DNA of 64,000 bases from assembly GCA_946811185.2 (NCBI GenBank), contig OX328109.1, forward strand, positions 29,620,129 through 29,684,128, written 5' to 3'. How positions within the stretch are numbered: the stretch's first letter is position 1; each line of letters begins with the position of its first letter. This DNA comes from Hippopus hippopus (lineage: Eukaryota; Mollusca; Bivalvia; Cardiida; Cardiidae). Of the stretch, positions 22,461-31,977 are shown piece by piece. The notes below the pieces were generated by a model. It saw only the letters and a list, made by a program, of their open reading frames with translations, was not told the DNA's origin and searched no databases. A program made the translations under genes and the position numbers.

Positions 22461-23062
22461 TTAACTTTCAGATACTGCAGACTTAGCTTTTGGCCTTACT
22501 TTACAAGTACATCCCACGGCTACTTCTTCATACGATTCATCATACAAGAAAGTATTTCTGACACATTTCCGAGATCCGTTTGGATTAAACTGTTGTCGTA
22601 AGACCTTGACCTTTATAGTTATAGGGGCACATCTAGGTGCAACTTTATCAACATGTGGTTGTTTGCCATCGCTGTCGTAACATTTTTTACACGTACATCT
22701 AGCCGTTGCCATAAACACTGGGTATCTATCCTCATCCACTGTTAATACAATATACCAGGGACACATAGATCTGTTCATCAAAAGATTTCTATATTTTTTT
22801 CTTTTCAGAACTTTTGCACAGCGTCTATTTCCGTATATCCCTCCAATTAGCTCTGTTGACTGTTTTTCAATGTCGATGTTGTTTGTTAGTAAAGGGTGAA
22901 TGTAGTAGGCTCCAATTTTGTCGTCATTTGCTAAATAGTGGCCAAAACTCAGTCTTAAATCCGTTTCGTTCTTACTTGCTTCCGGGGTACAACCCAGGTT
23001 CTCTTTAAATCCCTCTACACCCATCACACTGAGCACAAAAGTCACTGAGCTAATAACGTAAA
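22461..23062 (-). CDS. IL17: Interleukin-17-like cytokine IL17-B, exon 2
   Basis: This exon encodes about 199 residues of a second IL-17 family cytokine, expected to be secreted and to signal through IL-17 receptors. Visible signature, in order: NRRC, SMCPWY, DEDRYP, ATARCTCKKCY, a KVLRQQF strand, SRKCV, and VAVGCTC near the C-terminus. Motif order and spacing match IL17-A at 6477-7091. A hydrophobic stretch at the N-terminus (YVISSVTFVLSVMG) is a signal-peptide core. No ATG precedes it in the exon, so the start must be in another exon. Two splice acceptors fit: CATCACAACAG ending at 23063 (phase 1, matching the exon proposed at 24391-24406) and TTAATTTTAG ending at 23076 (phase 0). I prefer the first. 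The stop codon is at 22461-22463. Confidence 0.88.
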
Positions 23063-23149
23063 CTGTTGTGATGCCCTAAAATTAAAGAAACGAAACTACT
23101 TTGTTTAATGTTATTTGTTATTTTATTCTAACCGGAGCTAATGGTATAG

Positions 23150-23490
23150 TATCGTACATGCCGGTACAGCTCGCTATGGTACGGCATCGTATTGTACGGC
23201 AGGGTGTGTTGAACTGTACGGTATTTTATGGTATAAAAATGATAAGGTAAAGTATTATAATGGGAGTATGGTATGCTATGGCATGGCATACTATGTCATG
23301 GCACGGTATGGTAGCTATGGTATGGTTACTATGGGTATGGTATGGTATGGTATGGTATGGTATGGTTACCATAGGTATGGTACAGTATGGTATGCTATGG
23401 CATGGCATGCTATGTAATGGTACGTTATGGTAGCTATGGCATGGTAAGTATGTGTATGGTATGGTATTGTATGGTATGGTACGGAGAATA
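23150..23490. repeat. Degenerate TATGG pentanucleotide array
   Basis: Runs of GGTATGGTATGG are interspersed with GGTACGG, GGTTACC and GGCATGG variants. Sparser units continue at about 23740-23930 and 24580-24680. Confidence 0.9.
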
Positions 23491-23572
23491 GGATATTGTT
23501 ACTGGAGATCACTCCTTTCTCACTGCATAGCTTCTTCACGTATAAAATTAATACCTAGCACCTGCGTAAGGA

Positions 23573-23667
23573 AGAATTCTCTTTAGCTAAGTGGTTAGGA
23601 TGTTGGTCTTTTAATCCTCAATAGCTGGGGATCTTTGCCGCACGGATTTGAATCCCAGCCGTGGCGG
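23573..23667 (+). mobile_element. tRNA-headed SINE-like sequence
   Basis: An A-box-like TAGCTAAGTGGTTAGGA is followed by GGTCTTTTAATCC (a TTT anticodon-like loop) and the B-box-like GGATTTGAATCC. This resembles a lysine-tRNA-derived SINE head or a tRNA pseudogene. The arms do not pair well enough for a working tRNA. Confidence 0.5.
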
Positions 23668-23927
23668 TTTTGTATTTCAGTTATGCATTTTTTTCGAACT
23701 TTCATGTTATATAACATGGTATGTTGTTTGTAAACGGTAGGTACGGTATATTATAAGGAGCATGGTTCACTATGCTTTGGGGAACAGGATGACATATGGC
23801 ACTGTATTTTTTAAAAGTGGTGGATACGGTATTGTATAGGGTACGATCAGTTATGATGAATAGGATATAATACGGTATTATAAGAGGAGGTTAGGGAATA
23901 GGATGAGGAATAGGATATGATATAATT

Positions 23928-24342
23928 TAGTGGCGTAGCCAGGCATATGCACCTGTGCATGCCCTTAAAAGAAAAGTGATTTACAAAATGTCGAACCCAT
24001 TTAAACCATAAATTGAAAATTATGCAGATTGTTTCTATTGTGCAAGGTTAAAATTCTACCCAAAATAGGCTATTTTTGAAGTTGAAGAATGCCTAAATTA
24101 GTTGTCTTCCCGGCAGGTTTCCCCCACACCTTCCATCTTTGCGTAATTTCACGTAAGAAATATCTTTAAAATACACGTTGATAGACGGCGTAACTTTGCC
24201 AGCAAATATGCAGGGCCCTTAAAATATACATGTTTAGATATTTTACCAATTATAAATTTCTATTTATTCATTTATCATACCAAAAAGTAGGTTAAAAGCC
24301 AGTGCATTCAGCCACGCCGAAAAGGCCCATGTACGCCCCTGA
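23928..24342. mobile_element. hAT-like MITE
   Basis: The left end is TAGTGGCGTAGCCAGG. The right end reads TCAGGGGCGTACATGGGCC on the other strand. This matches the CAGGGGCGTAGCCAGG ends known for many hAT-type miniature elements. I could not see a clean 8-bp target duplication. Confidence 0.5.
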
Positions 24343-24390
24343 TTACGGAACTGTCTGTCTAAGGTAGATACCGTATGGTATAACTCTTAC

Positions 24391-24406
24391 TCGACAAACG
24401 TTTCAT
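24391..24406 (-). CDS. IL17: Interleukin-17-like cytokine IL17-B, exon 1 (proposed)
   Basis: An ATG on the minus strand opens MKRLS and one further base, then a good donor, GTAAGA. Spliced in phase 1 to 23062 it gives MKRLS-IYVISSVTFVLSVMG, with a basic n-region and a hydrophobic core, as in a secretory signal peptide. The joined protein would be about 205 residues. The intron phase differs from the one proposed for IL17-A, which counts against one of the two models. An alternative uses the phase-0 acceptor at 23076. Confidence 0.45.
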
Positions 24407-24487
24407 TATCAGTTTATATTATTGTTGTTGTTTGGGTTTAAAATCTCGTGCCATGACGAGATAATTAAAAAACATAACACCACAATG

Positions 24488-24496
24488 TTTATATTA
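24488..24496 (-). promoter_or_regulatory. TATA-like box of IL17-B
   Basis: TAATATAAA is read on the minus strand, about 80-90 bases before the proposed ATG, close to the spacing seen at IL17-A. In such AT-rich DNA this is weak evidence. Confidence 0.3.
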
Positions 24497-24935
24497 TGTC
24501 ATCACGGTTCGTAGTTTTAAACCTGTATTTCCAAAAACAAACAATGATATAAAGTGTTAATGAAAGGTATATCAGGTTAGATTTATATTAAGTATGGCTC
24601 GCTATGGGATGGGGAACAGGGTCTGCTATAATACTGCAAGGGTTAGGAACGGTATGCTATGGTATAGTACTTTAAGTTACTTTTTTATAATTATGTTGAA
24701 TTTCGATTTTTCATTGCTGCTGTACGAAAATTTTCATTAATAATAAAGAGATTGAAGGAACGGATATGCCCTTTGAAATAGCTCAGCATCAAATTACATT
24801 GTTCATACGAGGAATGTCAGAACTGCTGGTAAGCATTTTTTCAGACAAAAAAAATTCAAACTCATATTTTACTTTACTACATCTGATAGTCGTAAAAATC
24901 GTATCTTTAAAGGATCAATTGAGGCCTCAAACTCA
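24497..24935. other. Upstream of IL17-B, nothing further recognised
   Basis: AT-rich sequence with sparse TATGG-like units and no open frame worth calling. Confidence 0.45.
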
Positions 24936-25265
24936 AAGCAGGTGTTAAATTCTGTTCAAATTTACATTATGGCTTTTTAAAGTATAGAAAATATTGTAAT
25001 CTGTTATTGTGCGGTCGGTCAAAGTGTTAGTCGTTGGCAGAAAAATGAATTTTAAAATCAGGCAGGAAGTAAACAAAAGATACAGTGACCTGGCACGTTT
25101 TGAATTAATTTTAATTAATTAATTTTAACCTAGTTTTAACTTAATTTCTCTGAAAACGACGAACACTGGGACCGACCATACAATAACAAATTGTTATCTT
25201 CACAATAATTTCTATACTTTTATATGAAGTGATTTAAATCTATGTGCATTTTAACACCTGCCTTG
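24936..25265. mobile_element. Palindromic MITE with CAGGTGTTAA ends
   Basis: The ends GCAGGTGTTAAA are complementary. Inner arms CTGTTATTGTGCGGTCGGTC and GACCGACCATACAATAACAA pair, with further matches at GTGTTAGTCGTT. The centre is an AATTAATT run. Confidence 0.8.
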
Positions 25266-25398
25266 TTTACTTGTGGCAGCTATTGTTACTTTAAAAAGAA
25301 AAAAAAAAAAACACTTTAAAGTGATAAGACCAATAGAATGTCAATATGTGCTCACACTCTACAGCAATGTTTTATAACGATGACGTAAGTTTCACTCC

Positions 25399-25636
25399 AT
25401 TAACCATTTAACACACAATATCGAGTTTTAACGACTCTCAGGAAAGAGGGTTTTTTAAAACATTGTTGGAAAAGGAGAAAATGCTCTTTATCAGCATTTT
25501 CTCCTTTTCCCACAATACACAATGTTCTCTACCCTATCAAAGACAGAAATCATCATTTGGGTTATATTTATTTTGTCGTCCTCACATACTTTCGATTTGG
25601 TGACGTCCTTAATTTCGTCCTTTGGTAAAGAGCTGA
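25399..25636 (-). mobile_element. Family B MITE, full length
   Basis: It starts ATTAACCATTTAACACACAA. The hairpin GGAAAAGGAGAAAATGCTCT faces AGCATTTTCTCCTTTTCCCA. It ends TTTGGTAAAGAGCTGAA. Confidence 0.85.
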
Positions 25637-25642
25637 AGAACT

Positions 25643-25912
25643 ATATGGCTTGCAACCTGCGAAAAGGAGCATTCGGACATTTGCGTAAAGTGTCGTCTCG
25701 GATCAGCCTGCGCAGTCCGCGCAGGCTAATCCGAGGCGGCACTTTACGGCTACATTAGATTTTGTTCTTCAGTAGACTTGCGCAAAACAGAAAATTACAT
25801 AAAAATGGAAAAGTGTCATCTCGGATCAGCTTGGGCGGACAGCGCAGGCTGATCCGGGACGACATTTTGCGCCAATGTCCAAATGCCCCTTTTGGCGTGT
25901 TGCAGGCCATAT
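25643..25912 (+). mobile_element. Family D MITE, full length
   Basis: It runs from ATGGCTTGCAACCTGCGAAA to GGCGTGTTGCAGGCCAT. It holds two separate hairpins. The first is built on ATCAGCCTGCGCAGTCC and the second on ATCAGCTTGGGCGGAC, joined by ACATTAGATTTTGTTCTTCA and a GCGCAAAACAGAAAATTACA block. Confidence 0.9.
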
Positions 25913-26084
25913 TGCAATATTTATGTGTCAATGTACTGGACAAGGGGCAGACAGAAAACACCGTTTGCCATACAGGAAAATATCATTGTAAACTTTTTTT
26001 TTACATTTTTCTTACAGCTGCACGCGCGCTTGAAACATCATGGATGAGTTTTAAGATAGTTCATACAGATTTCAAACATAAATA

Positions 26085-26350
26085 ATTGAGCCATGCTCTG
26101 ACAACCGGGGGCTTAATGGATTTCCGTGGTGCATTATACCAATCAGGCCATCACATAACCATGGATCCATACTAGGCACTTTTTTAACAATCAACCTAAT
26201 CATCAGATAGATTGGTCCATGGGCATACAGAAAATTAACAATATCGAAAAGTTGCTTCGCATGTCAGCCTGCGTGGACTGCGCAGGCTGACCTGGGTCGA
26301 TACTTTTCGCAGATGAATTAAACCCTCTTTTCACAGAGCACGGCTCAATT
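26085..26350 (-). mobile_element. Family C MITE, full length
   Basis: It runs from TTGAGCCATGCTCTGACA to CACAGAGCACGGCTCAA, with CATCACATAACCATGGATCC and a core TCAGCCTGCGTGGACTGCGC. Confidence 0.9.
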
Positions 26351-26394
26351 ATAATCCCGTTTCTATACCGTCTACCAGGGGACACTAAATTCGA

Positions 26395-26559
26395 CCCGAT
26401 CAGAGACTTATTGAAAGCATTTGCAGACGACACAGTTAATGTGACTCACATCGTTGTTTTGCCCTTGAAAGGTAACAAATATCACTCAAAAAGGAAATAT
26501 ATAGGTTACATGCATTTTCTCTTCCCGCTATGGTTTCAAAAGCCGGCTTCGTCAAGGTC
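26395..26559 (+). mobile_element. Family B MITE, hairpin rearranged
   Basis: GAAAGCATTTGCAGACGACA and the tail CCGGCTTCGTCAAGGTCGTT remain. The hairpin is replaced by AAAGGTAACAAATATCACTC. The element runs into the next one at TTAACTC. Confidence 0.65.
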
Positions 26560-26632
26560 GTTAACTCTTTATCAAATGACAACGTTTTATACACGTCCAA
26601 GCTGAAAGCATTTGCAGATGACAAATAAACCG
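26560..26632 (+). mobile_element. Family B MITE, left end only
   Basis: GTTAACTCTTTATCAAATGA, then GAAAGCATTTGCAGATGACA. Homology stops where a family C fragment begins. Confidence 0.7.
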
Positions 26633-26633
26633 C

Positions 26634-26815
26634 CGGCGGATCTGGACGGAAGTATTTTGCTATTGGTCAATTTTGTGCATATCAAAGGACCAGTCTACCT
26701 CATGATTCGGTCGGTTTTTAGACAAAATGGATTTTATAGATCATAGTTTTGTGATTTCCTGCTTCGTATGATGCATCACAGATTCACTAAACCCCCTTTT
26801 GCCAGAACATGACTA
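26634..26815 (+). mobile_element. Family C MITE, right part
   Basis: It starts in the core at GCGGATCTGGACGGAAG, then TTGCTATTGGTCAATTTTGT, GGACCAGTCTACCTCATGAT, and the end CCAGAACATGACTAA. Confidence 0.75.
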
Positions 26816-27131
26816 AATTACCTTACTTCCTGCTTTCCAAAACTTTTCCTAAAAACATTTTTTTTGTTAACATGGTTTCAAATATTCTTTTCTCATACGA
26901 CACACATTGTGCTTACTTCGTCGTTTTTTTTTTTAATATATATAGAAACCATTTAAAGGCCATTTTGTGTCATATAATAAGGATTAAAACAATAGTATTT
27001 CAGTACGAATATATAACAAAAATCTTAGATAAATCTTATAAATGATACACTACAAACATAGATATACAATCATTTAAAAACTCATAATACCCGTGCTGTG
27101 TTGTTGTTTTGAATTGTTTGGGTAGATCTAT
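26816..27131. other. Intergenic, nothing recognised
   Basis: AT-rich sequence with one 78-codon frame and no visible domain. Confidence 0.5.
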
Positions 27132-27400
27132 ATAAGCCGTGCTCTGTGAAAAGGGGACTTAATGCATCTGAAAAAAGTATCGACCCATGTCAGCCTGCGC
27201 AGTCCGCGCAGGCAAACCTGGGCCAAAACCTTTTTTTTTCAGTAACTTTTCTGTTTGTCACAGGACCAGTGTATCTTATGATAGGTAGGCTGTTATATAC
27301 AAAAAGGATAATATGGATCTATAATACTGTCATGACTTGCATGGCACAATAACTACACCTCGGAGATGCAGTAAGCCCCATTTTGCCAGAGCATGATTCA
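27132..27400 (+). mobile_element. Family C MITE, full length
   Basis: It runs from AAGCCGTGCTCTGTGAAAAG to CCAGAGCATGATTCA. The core GTCAGCCTGCGCAGTCCGCG is intact. Confidence 0.9.
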
Positions 27401-27507
27401 TACACACGTGACACAACATCGACTTTACAGACACAGCTATTTTCTTCTTCACATTCAGCCTTATTCTGCTGAATGGGTTAAATGATAACACATCGTTTGG
27501 GAGGAAT

Positions 27508-27719
27508 TTAACTCTTAGGCTCTAAGCGTGACTAAAGGACCTTTTGCGGACAGTGTAGATGAAGATCAGACTCCGCGGAACGTGCAGTCTGAACTTGGAT
27601 CTACACTGCCCGATAATGGAAAATCGTTCTCCCGTAAAATAACTTTGAAATAGCAAACTTTGTGCTTTTACTATCGGCTTCAAAGTTTCATTTTACTTAT
27701 TCAGCAGGACAAGGGTTAA
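27508..27719 (+). mobile_element. Family A MITE, full length (212 bp)
   Basis: This is a complete copy with TTAA at both edges. It starts TTAACTCTTAGGCTCTAAGC. Then comes the palindrome ATGAAGATCAGACTCCGCGG facing CGTGCAGTCTGAACTTGGAT. A non-palindromic half (ACTTTGAAATAGCAAACTTT, CTTTTACTATCGGCTTC) follows, ending in TTCAGCAGGACAAGGGTTAA. It is non-coding. Confidence 0.9.
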
Positions 27720-28547
27720 AAAAGAAAGGTTAGATGGTTATAATAATGATAATCTTGAAGAGATTGACAATCACGTCAATATGACATTCCTCGTGTTTTA
27801 CATGGATTTTTACCTATATCCAAGTTTTAAAAACCACCTTTGCAGGCGAATAAAAAATATCATTTTTGGTACAAATTTCACAAGAATCTATTTGCATGCC
27901 ACCTTAAAGAAAAAAGATTGCCAACTATAATCAGGGAAAGGCTGGCGAAGATCATAAAATCAGTACAATGATTATTTCATAATTCCATCTACAGTTAATT
28001 GATACTTGCTGCAGTGAACTGTTTTTGCTCTACGATCTAACTGACATTCTCGAAGACTGTCAACCACCACCACCACCATTATCATTATCATTAAGAAAAA
28101 CAGTGTTGAAAATTTTCTCTACGGTAGCAGTTTCATTTATCTTAATTGTTGTTGTTATAAAAGGTAGACACTTGTCTAACGTAAATACAACCCTCGTCCT
28201 TAAACTGCTGTTATTTTTCCTATTTATCTCTATCAGTGCTAAAGATAATAGAAAAAAAAAAAGTCAATAAATTTTGTACCATATTGTTTAAAATGCGACT
28301 GTCATATCAAATCATATAAATAAGCACACTCTTCTTAAACCAATGTATATCTCATATATTAATAAAAGAAATGAGATTTTTACCAAGTATATATAGTGAT
28401 GAAAAGATCCAAATCGTCCAGTAAAAAGTCCAGGCCGGATATCATAGATTAAAATAAAGTTGCCCAACTTTCCACATACCCGGGGTAGTTCCGAACAGTT
28501 CTGATTCACCAAAAACTACGTCAACAAGTCGTGGCTTAAACCAGTAG
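27720..28547. other. Intergenic, nothing firm
   Basis: The frame at 28025-28270 has a hydrophobic stretch and a proline run but no start context, domain or homologue that I know, so I leave it uncalled. Confidence 0.45.
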
Positions 28548-28642
28548 ACCGTATTTCATCGACCATTCTCAGTTTAATTATGATCCTAACAGAACTCCTT
28601 GGCCAATCAAAGGGCTTGTTTTATAATTAACAATTAAAATTT

Positions 28643-28682
<40 letters not shown>

Positions 28683-28716
28683 TACACTCATTGGGAATAT
28701 TTGGCGAATACGGCTC
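28548..28716. mobile_element. Family G MITE, decayed, holding a CA microsatellite
   Basis: ACCGTATTTCATCGACCATT starts it, GGCCAATCAAAGGG lies inside, and TTGGCGAATACGGCT ends it. A (CA)n run at about 28650-28678 has expanded inside. Confidence 0.65.
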
Positions 28717-28789
28717 TCGCTCTACCGTATTGATATAACCGCATTACAAAGTTTTTTTTTTTCTTACCAATAGATAGTTTCGGAAGCTT

Positions 28790-28908
28790 CCGCAAACTAC
28801 AAATTAAATGCGGCTCTAATGATGACTTTTGTTTTTGATAGAGTAGACAACATTTTTTTCAAAAGCCTTCTCTTTCAGGGTCGTTACAACTCGTGTGGTA
28901 AAGGGTTA
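28790..28908 (+). mobile_element. Family B MITE lacking the hairpin
   Basis: GATAGAGTAGACAACATTTT is followed directly by TTTCAAAAGCCTTCTCTTTC; the central palindrome is gone. It ends GTGTGGTAAAGGGTTA. Confidence 0.75.
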
Positions 28909-28984
28909 TTTTTTGTGTGTAATTTTCTTCCTGTACCCATTTCCTGCTTTACTTAACCTCTGACGCCCTTTGCGATAAGAGTAA

Positions 28985-29035
28985 ACAAATATCAGCCTGT
29001 GGGTGCGTGCAGTCTGATCTGTATCTGCTCTTCTC
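28985..29035 (+). mobile_element. Family A fragment, weak
   Basis: AAATATCAGCCTGTGG and GTGCAGTCTGATCTGTATCT remain from the palindrome. Confidence 0.4.
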
Positions 29036-29051
29036 AATATCCAAATAATTA

Positions 29052-29592
29052 TATGGGCCATGCTCTGTGAAAAGGGGCTCAGTGCATCTGCAAACATTAT
29101 CTACCATTGTCAAGCCTTCGCAGTCCGTTCAGGCTGACCCGGGTCGAAACTTTAGTTTTGGTCAATTTTCTGCAAGTAAAAGGACTAATCAACCTCATGA
29201 TTCGGTCAGTTGTTAGACAAAATGGCCTGCAACACGCGAAAAGGGGCATTCGGACATTTGCGTAAAGTGTCGTCTCGGATCAGCCTGCGCAGTCCGCGCA
29301 GGCTAATCCGAGACGGCACTTTACGACTACATTAGATTTTGTGCTACAGTAGACTTGCACAAAACAGAAAATGATATAAAAACGGAAAGTGTCGTTTCGG
29401 ATTAGCCTTCGCGGACTGCGCAGGCTGATCCAAGACGACACTTTACGCAAATGTCCGAATGCACCTTTTCGCGTGTTGCAAGCCAAATGGTATTTTATGG
29501 TATTTTATTGATCCATAATTATGTGATGACTGGCTTTGTATAATACATCACTGAGATGCATTTAGCCCCCTTCTTCGACAGCATGACTCATA
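29052..29592 (+). mobile_element. Family C MITE split by a family D element
   Basis: The left part (GGGCCATGCTCTGTGAAAAG to GTTAGACAAAATGG) and the right part (GATCCATAATTATGTGATGA to GACAGCATGACTCA) are in register once 29222-29489 is removed. AAATGG occurs on both sides of the insertion. Confidence 0.9.
29222..29489 (+). mobile_element. Family D MITE nested in family C
   Basis: TGGCCTGCAACACGCGAAAA and TTTTCGCGTGTTGCAAGCCA are the ends. It carries two GC-rich palindromes of opposite core polarity (CAGTCCGCGC and CGGACTGCGC). It is younger than the host C copy. Confidence 0.92.
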
Positions 29593-29733
29593 TGAATTTA
29601 CTTTACCCTTACAGGTAACTATGAATATTGAGAAAGAGGACTAAGACCTGCATGCAGGTCCTTACAGTCTGATCTCGATCTCTTAACGGTGATATTTACC
29701 AGCAAGTACAAGTTTTACTACACCATTTTAAGT

Positions 29734-29950
29734 CGTTAAACAGAAATAATTATGTGGTTCAACGAACCTGAAGAAGATAGCTTTTGAAAACATTGAGGAA
29801 AAAAGAGCATTTTCTCCTTTACGCACAACGTTTTTATCGATTTCTATCATTTAACGAAAGACACCACATTTTAAGCTATGTTGAAAATGCCCTCTGAGAA
29901 TGCTTTGAAATTTTGGTCAGATCTAAAAATTTAACGTGAGGTAAAAAGTT
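29734..29950 (-). mobile_element. Family B MITE, divergent
   Basis: GCTTTTGAAAACATTGAGGA leads to a shortened hairpin (AAAGAGCATTTTCTCCTTTA). The end is TTTAACGTGAGGTAAAAAGT. Confidence 0.7.
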
Positions 29951-30309
29951 GATATGATTTTAAACTATAATCTATCCTATTTGCTTCTTTCGCCCAATCA
30001 GAGTACAGGGTAATTTAATTTTAAAATGTTAAATGCATACGTAAGTTTACATGTTCTCACAGGTCGATGAATGAAAATACCAGCGATTGACAGATAAAAT
30101 GATTGACAGATAAAATAATTTCCTGAGTTAAAGTCATTCTTTTTTTTTGCAAATGAAATTTTCGTACTTTTTTTCCTTTAACGATGAGCAAAAAACGAAA
30201 GGAACGAATCTGGGGCTTTTGAAAACAATTCAATCAAACTTACAGATTCAGCTGTACCTATGATTCACCTATCTCTCGGTTAAAGATTAATTGATTCATT
30301 TTCGTCATC
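29951..30309. other. Intergenic, nothing recognised
   Basis: It contains only a short direct repeat of TGACAGATAAAATGATTGAC type. Confidence 0.5.
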
Positions 30310-30517
30310 AAGACTTTATCAAACAATTTCTAGTTTTAACGACCCTAAATAAGGACACTTTAGGAAACACTGTGGGAAAAGGAGAAAATGCTGGTAACCA
30401 ATGTTTCTTACCCTCTCAAAGAAAAATGTGAATTTTTTGAGTCACATTAGTTTTGTGGTCTATGAAAGCTTTCAGGTCGGTGAAGTCTTTAGGTTTTGTC
30501 CTTTGGTAAAAAGTTAA
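30310..30517 (-). mobile_element. Family B MITE, half hairpin lost
   Basis: ACTTTATCAAACAATTTCTA starts it. It has GGAAAAGGAGAAAATGCTGG but no second arm. It ends CTTTGGTAAAAAGTTAA and directly joins the next copy. Confidence 0.85.
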
Positions 30518-30739
30518 TACATTACCACACAATCTCGAGTTTTAACGACCCTTCGGAAGGCTTTTGAAAACACTTTTGGTAAAGGAGAAAATGCTGGTCA
30601 CCATAATTTTTCCTTTTTTCTGCAACGTTTTCTACCCAATCACAGAGAGAAATCATCAATTTAGCAACATTCTGTTGGTCGTCTGCAAATACTTTCAATT
30701 TGTTCCGGTCCAAACTTTTGTCGTTTGGTAAAGAGTTAA
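30514..30739 (-). mobile_element. Family B MITE, head-to-tail with the previous copy
   Basis: It shares the TTAA junction with 30310-30517. It starts ACATTACCACACAATCTCGA and ends TCGTTTGGTAAAGAGTTAA. Confidence 0.85.
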
Positions 30740-30792
30740 ACACGAATTCGTCTGAATGGTAAAACACACGGAAAATAAAAGGAAATACCTTA

Positions 30793-30919
30793 GTATGGTG
30801 GCATATTTCTGCCGCGAGATACGAGATAGCTATCATGATAATTTAAGAGAATTATCGTGATAAAACAAAAAAAATCACGATAAAAATATCGCAATAATGC
30901 TAACTCTTATCATGATTTT
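30793..30919. mobile_element. Family F element, partial
   Basis: TATGGTGGCATATTTCTGCC begins it, then CGAGATACGAGATAGCTATC and a set of ATCGTGATA/ATCACGATA inverted units. The same end occurs, inverted, at 34140-34184. Confidence 0.75.
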
Positions 30920-31488
30920 TTTTTGCTTTCGTGCCCACAACTGACATTCATGATACCTATAATTAGATACGGTTTCGGAATACCTTCGTATACAACCTTA
31001 TGAATTCTTCTTTTTCCTGTACGGTTTTAAAGTTGTTCGTAGGAGGCATTTCGAGTCGTATTTGTGATATTACAGACCTCTGTCATTCGGGCATTGTCAA
31101 AATTTACCTATTAAGCTGCAATTGTTCACTAATGAATCGAAATTTTACTGACTGCAATCTTATTAAAGGGTACCTCCAGACCAAAATTTTCATTTCAAAA
31201 TCGGATAAAACGACAATAGAGTATGTTAACAAAAATTTTGTTAGCGTTCTGTGATGCTTACTTCACGAGATATAGACGTTTAAACTTTCGGATTTTCACC
31301 TGTGTGAAAGTCGCTAATTGAAAAAACCGTAACTTCCGGTAGTTTGCCGTGATGTCACAAGTGAAGGTAATTATAGTCGCTATATATGAACTAACACAGA
31401 AAATTGAGAAAACTGCATGATATTTATGAAGATATAAATCGCTATTTCACGTTTCAATCACTTGTGTACTGCAGAGTTTCAATCTCTA
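30920..31488. other. Intergenic, nothing recognised
   Basis: An 84-codon frame (31000-31254 plus) shows no domain. GTTTGCCGTGATGTCACAAG near 31340 is unremarkable. Confidence 0.5.
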
Positions 31489-31977
31489 TAGCCCCCGTCA
31501 CACCAAACTAGTTCTTAGAACATCTTAACCCGTCCTGACATAATCGGAAAACGGGTTACAGTCGGGGATGAACGTATAATTTTGGCCTGATAATGGCTGA
31601 AGCCCCTATCTCACCAAACCTATTCCCAGAAAGTCTTAACCCGGTCAACAAAATCGAAAAACGGGCTGGGAAAGGACATGTAATTTCGGTAGGTAAAATG
31701 CAAACGCACTGCAAGTTATTGCCCGACCGCACTGCGTCTCTAATAGGATCGAAGTACAGCAGTTCCGTTTGTAGTATGTCCATCTCGCTTTAAGTACGTT
31801 GTTACTCCGTCTAATCACAGGACAGGATGGATGGCAAAAAATTTTGAGCAGGCTCAAAGTTCTGGAGCACCCTTCGTAAAAGGATGCTAATACGCCCACT
31901 TCGTCCGAAGACAGTTTCAGTCCGATCGGCAAAAAAATACGGAACGGAGTGAGAACGAGTTTGGCGTGACGGGGGTA
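31489..31977. mobile_element. Family H MITE with TA target site
   Basis: TA-flanked ends read TAGCCCCCGTCACACCAAAC and, on the other strand, TACCCCCGTCACGCCAAACT. The first 110 bases recur in direct order at about 31601 (GCCCCTATCTCACCAAACC, then CAGAAAGTCTTAACCCGG), so the left end was duplicated. It is non-coding. Confidence 0.85.

Larger units (their letters stand above)
23063..24390 (-). other. Intron 1 of IL17-B (proposed)
   Basis: It is bounded by GTAAGA and CATCACAACAG on the minus strand. It is packed with a TATGG-type array, a tRNA-headed SINE-like piece and a hAT-like MITE. Confidence 0.5.

Noticed and set aside
23150..23490. Short peptide frame across the TATGG array
   Set aside because: The frame is a by-product of the pentanucleotide repeat.
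28025..28270. Possible membrane protein frame with a proline run
   Set aside because: The hydrophobic run comes from T-rich DNA, and there is no start context or splice structure.
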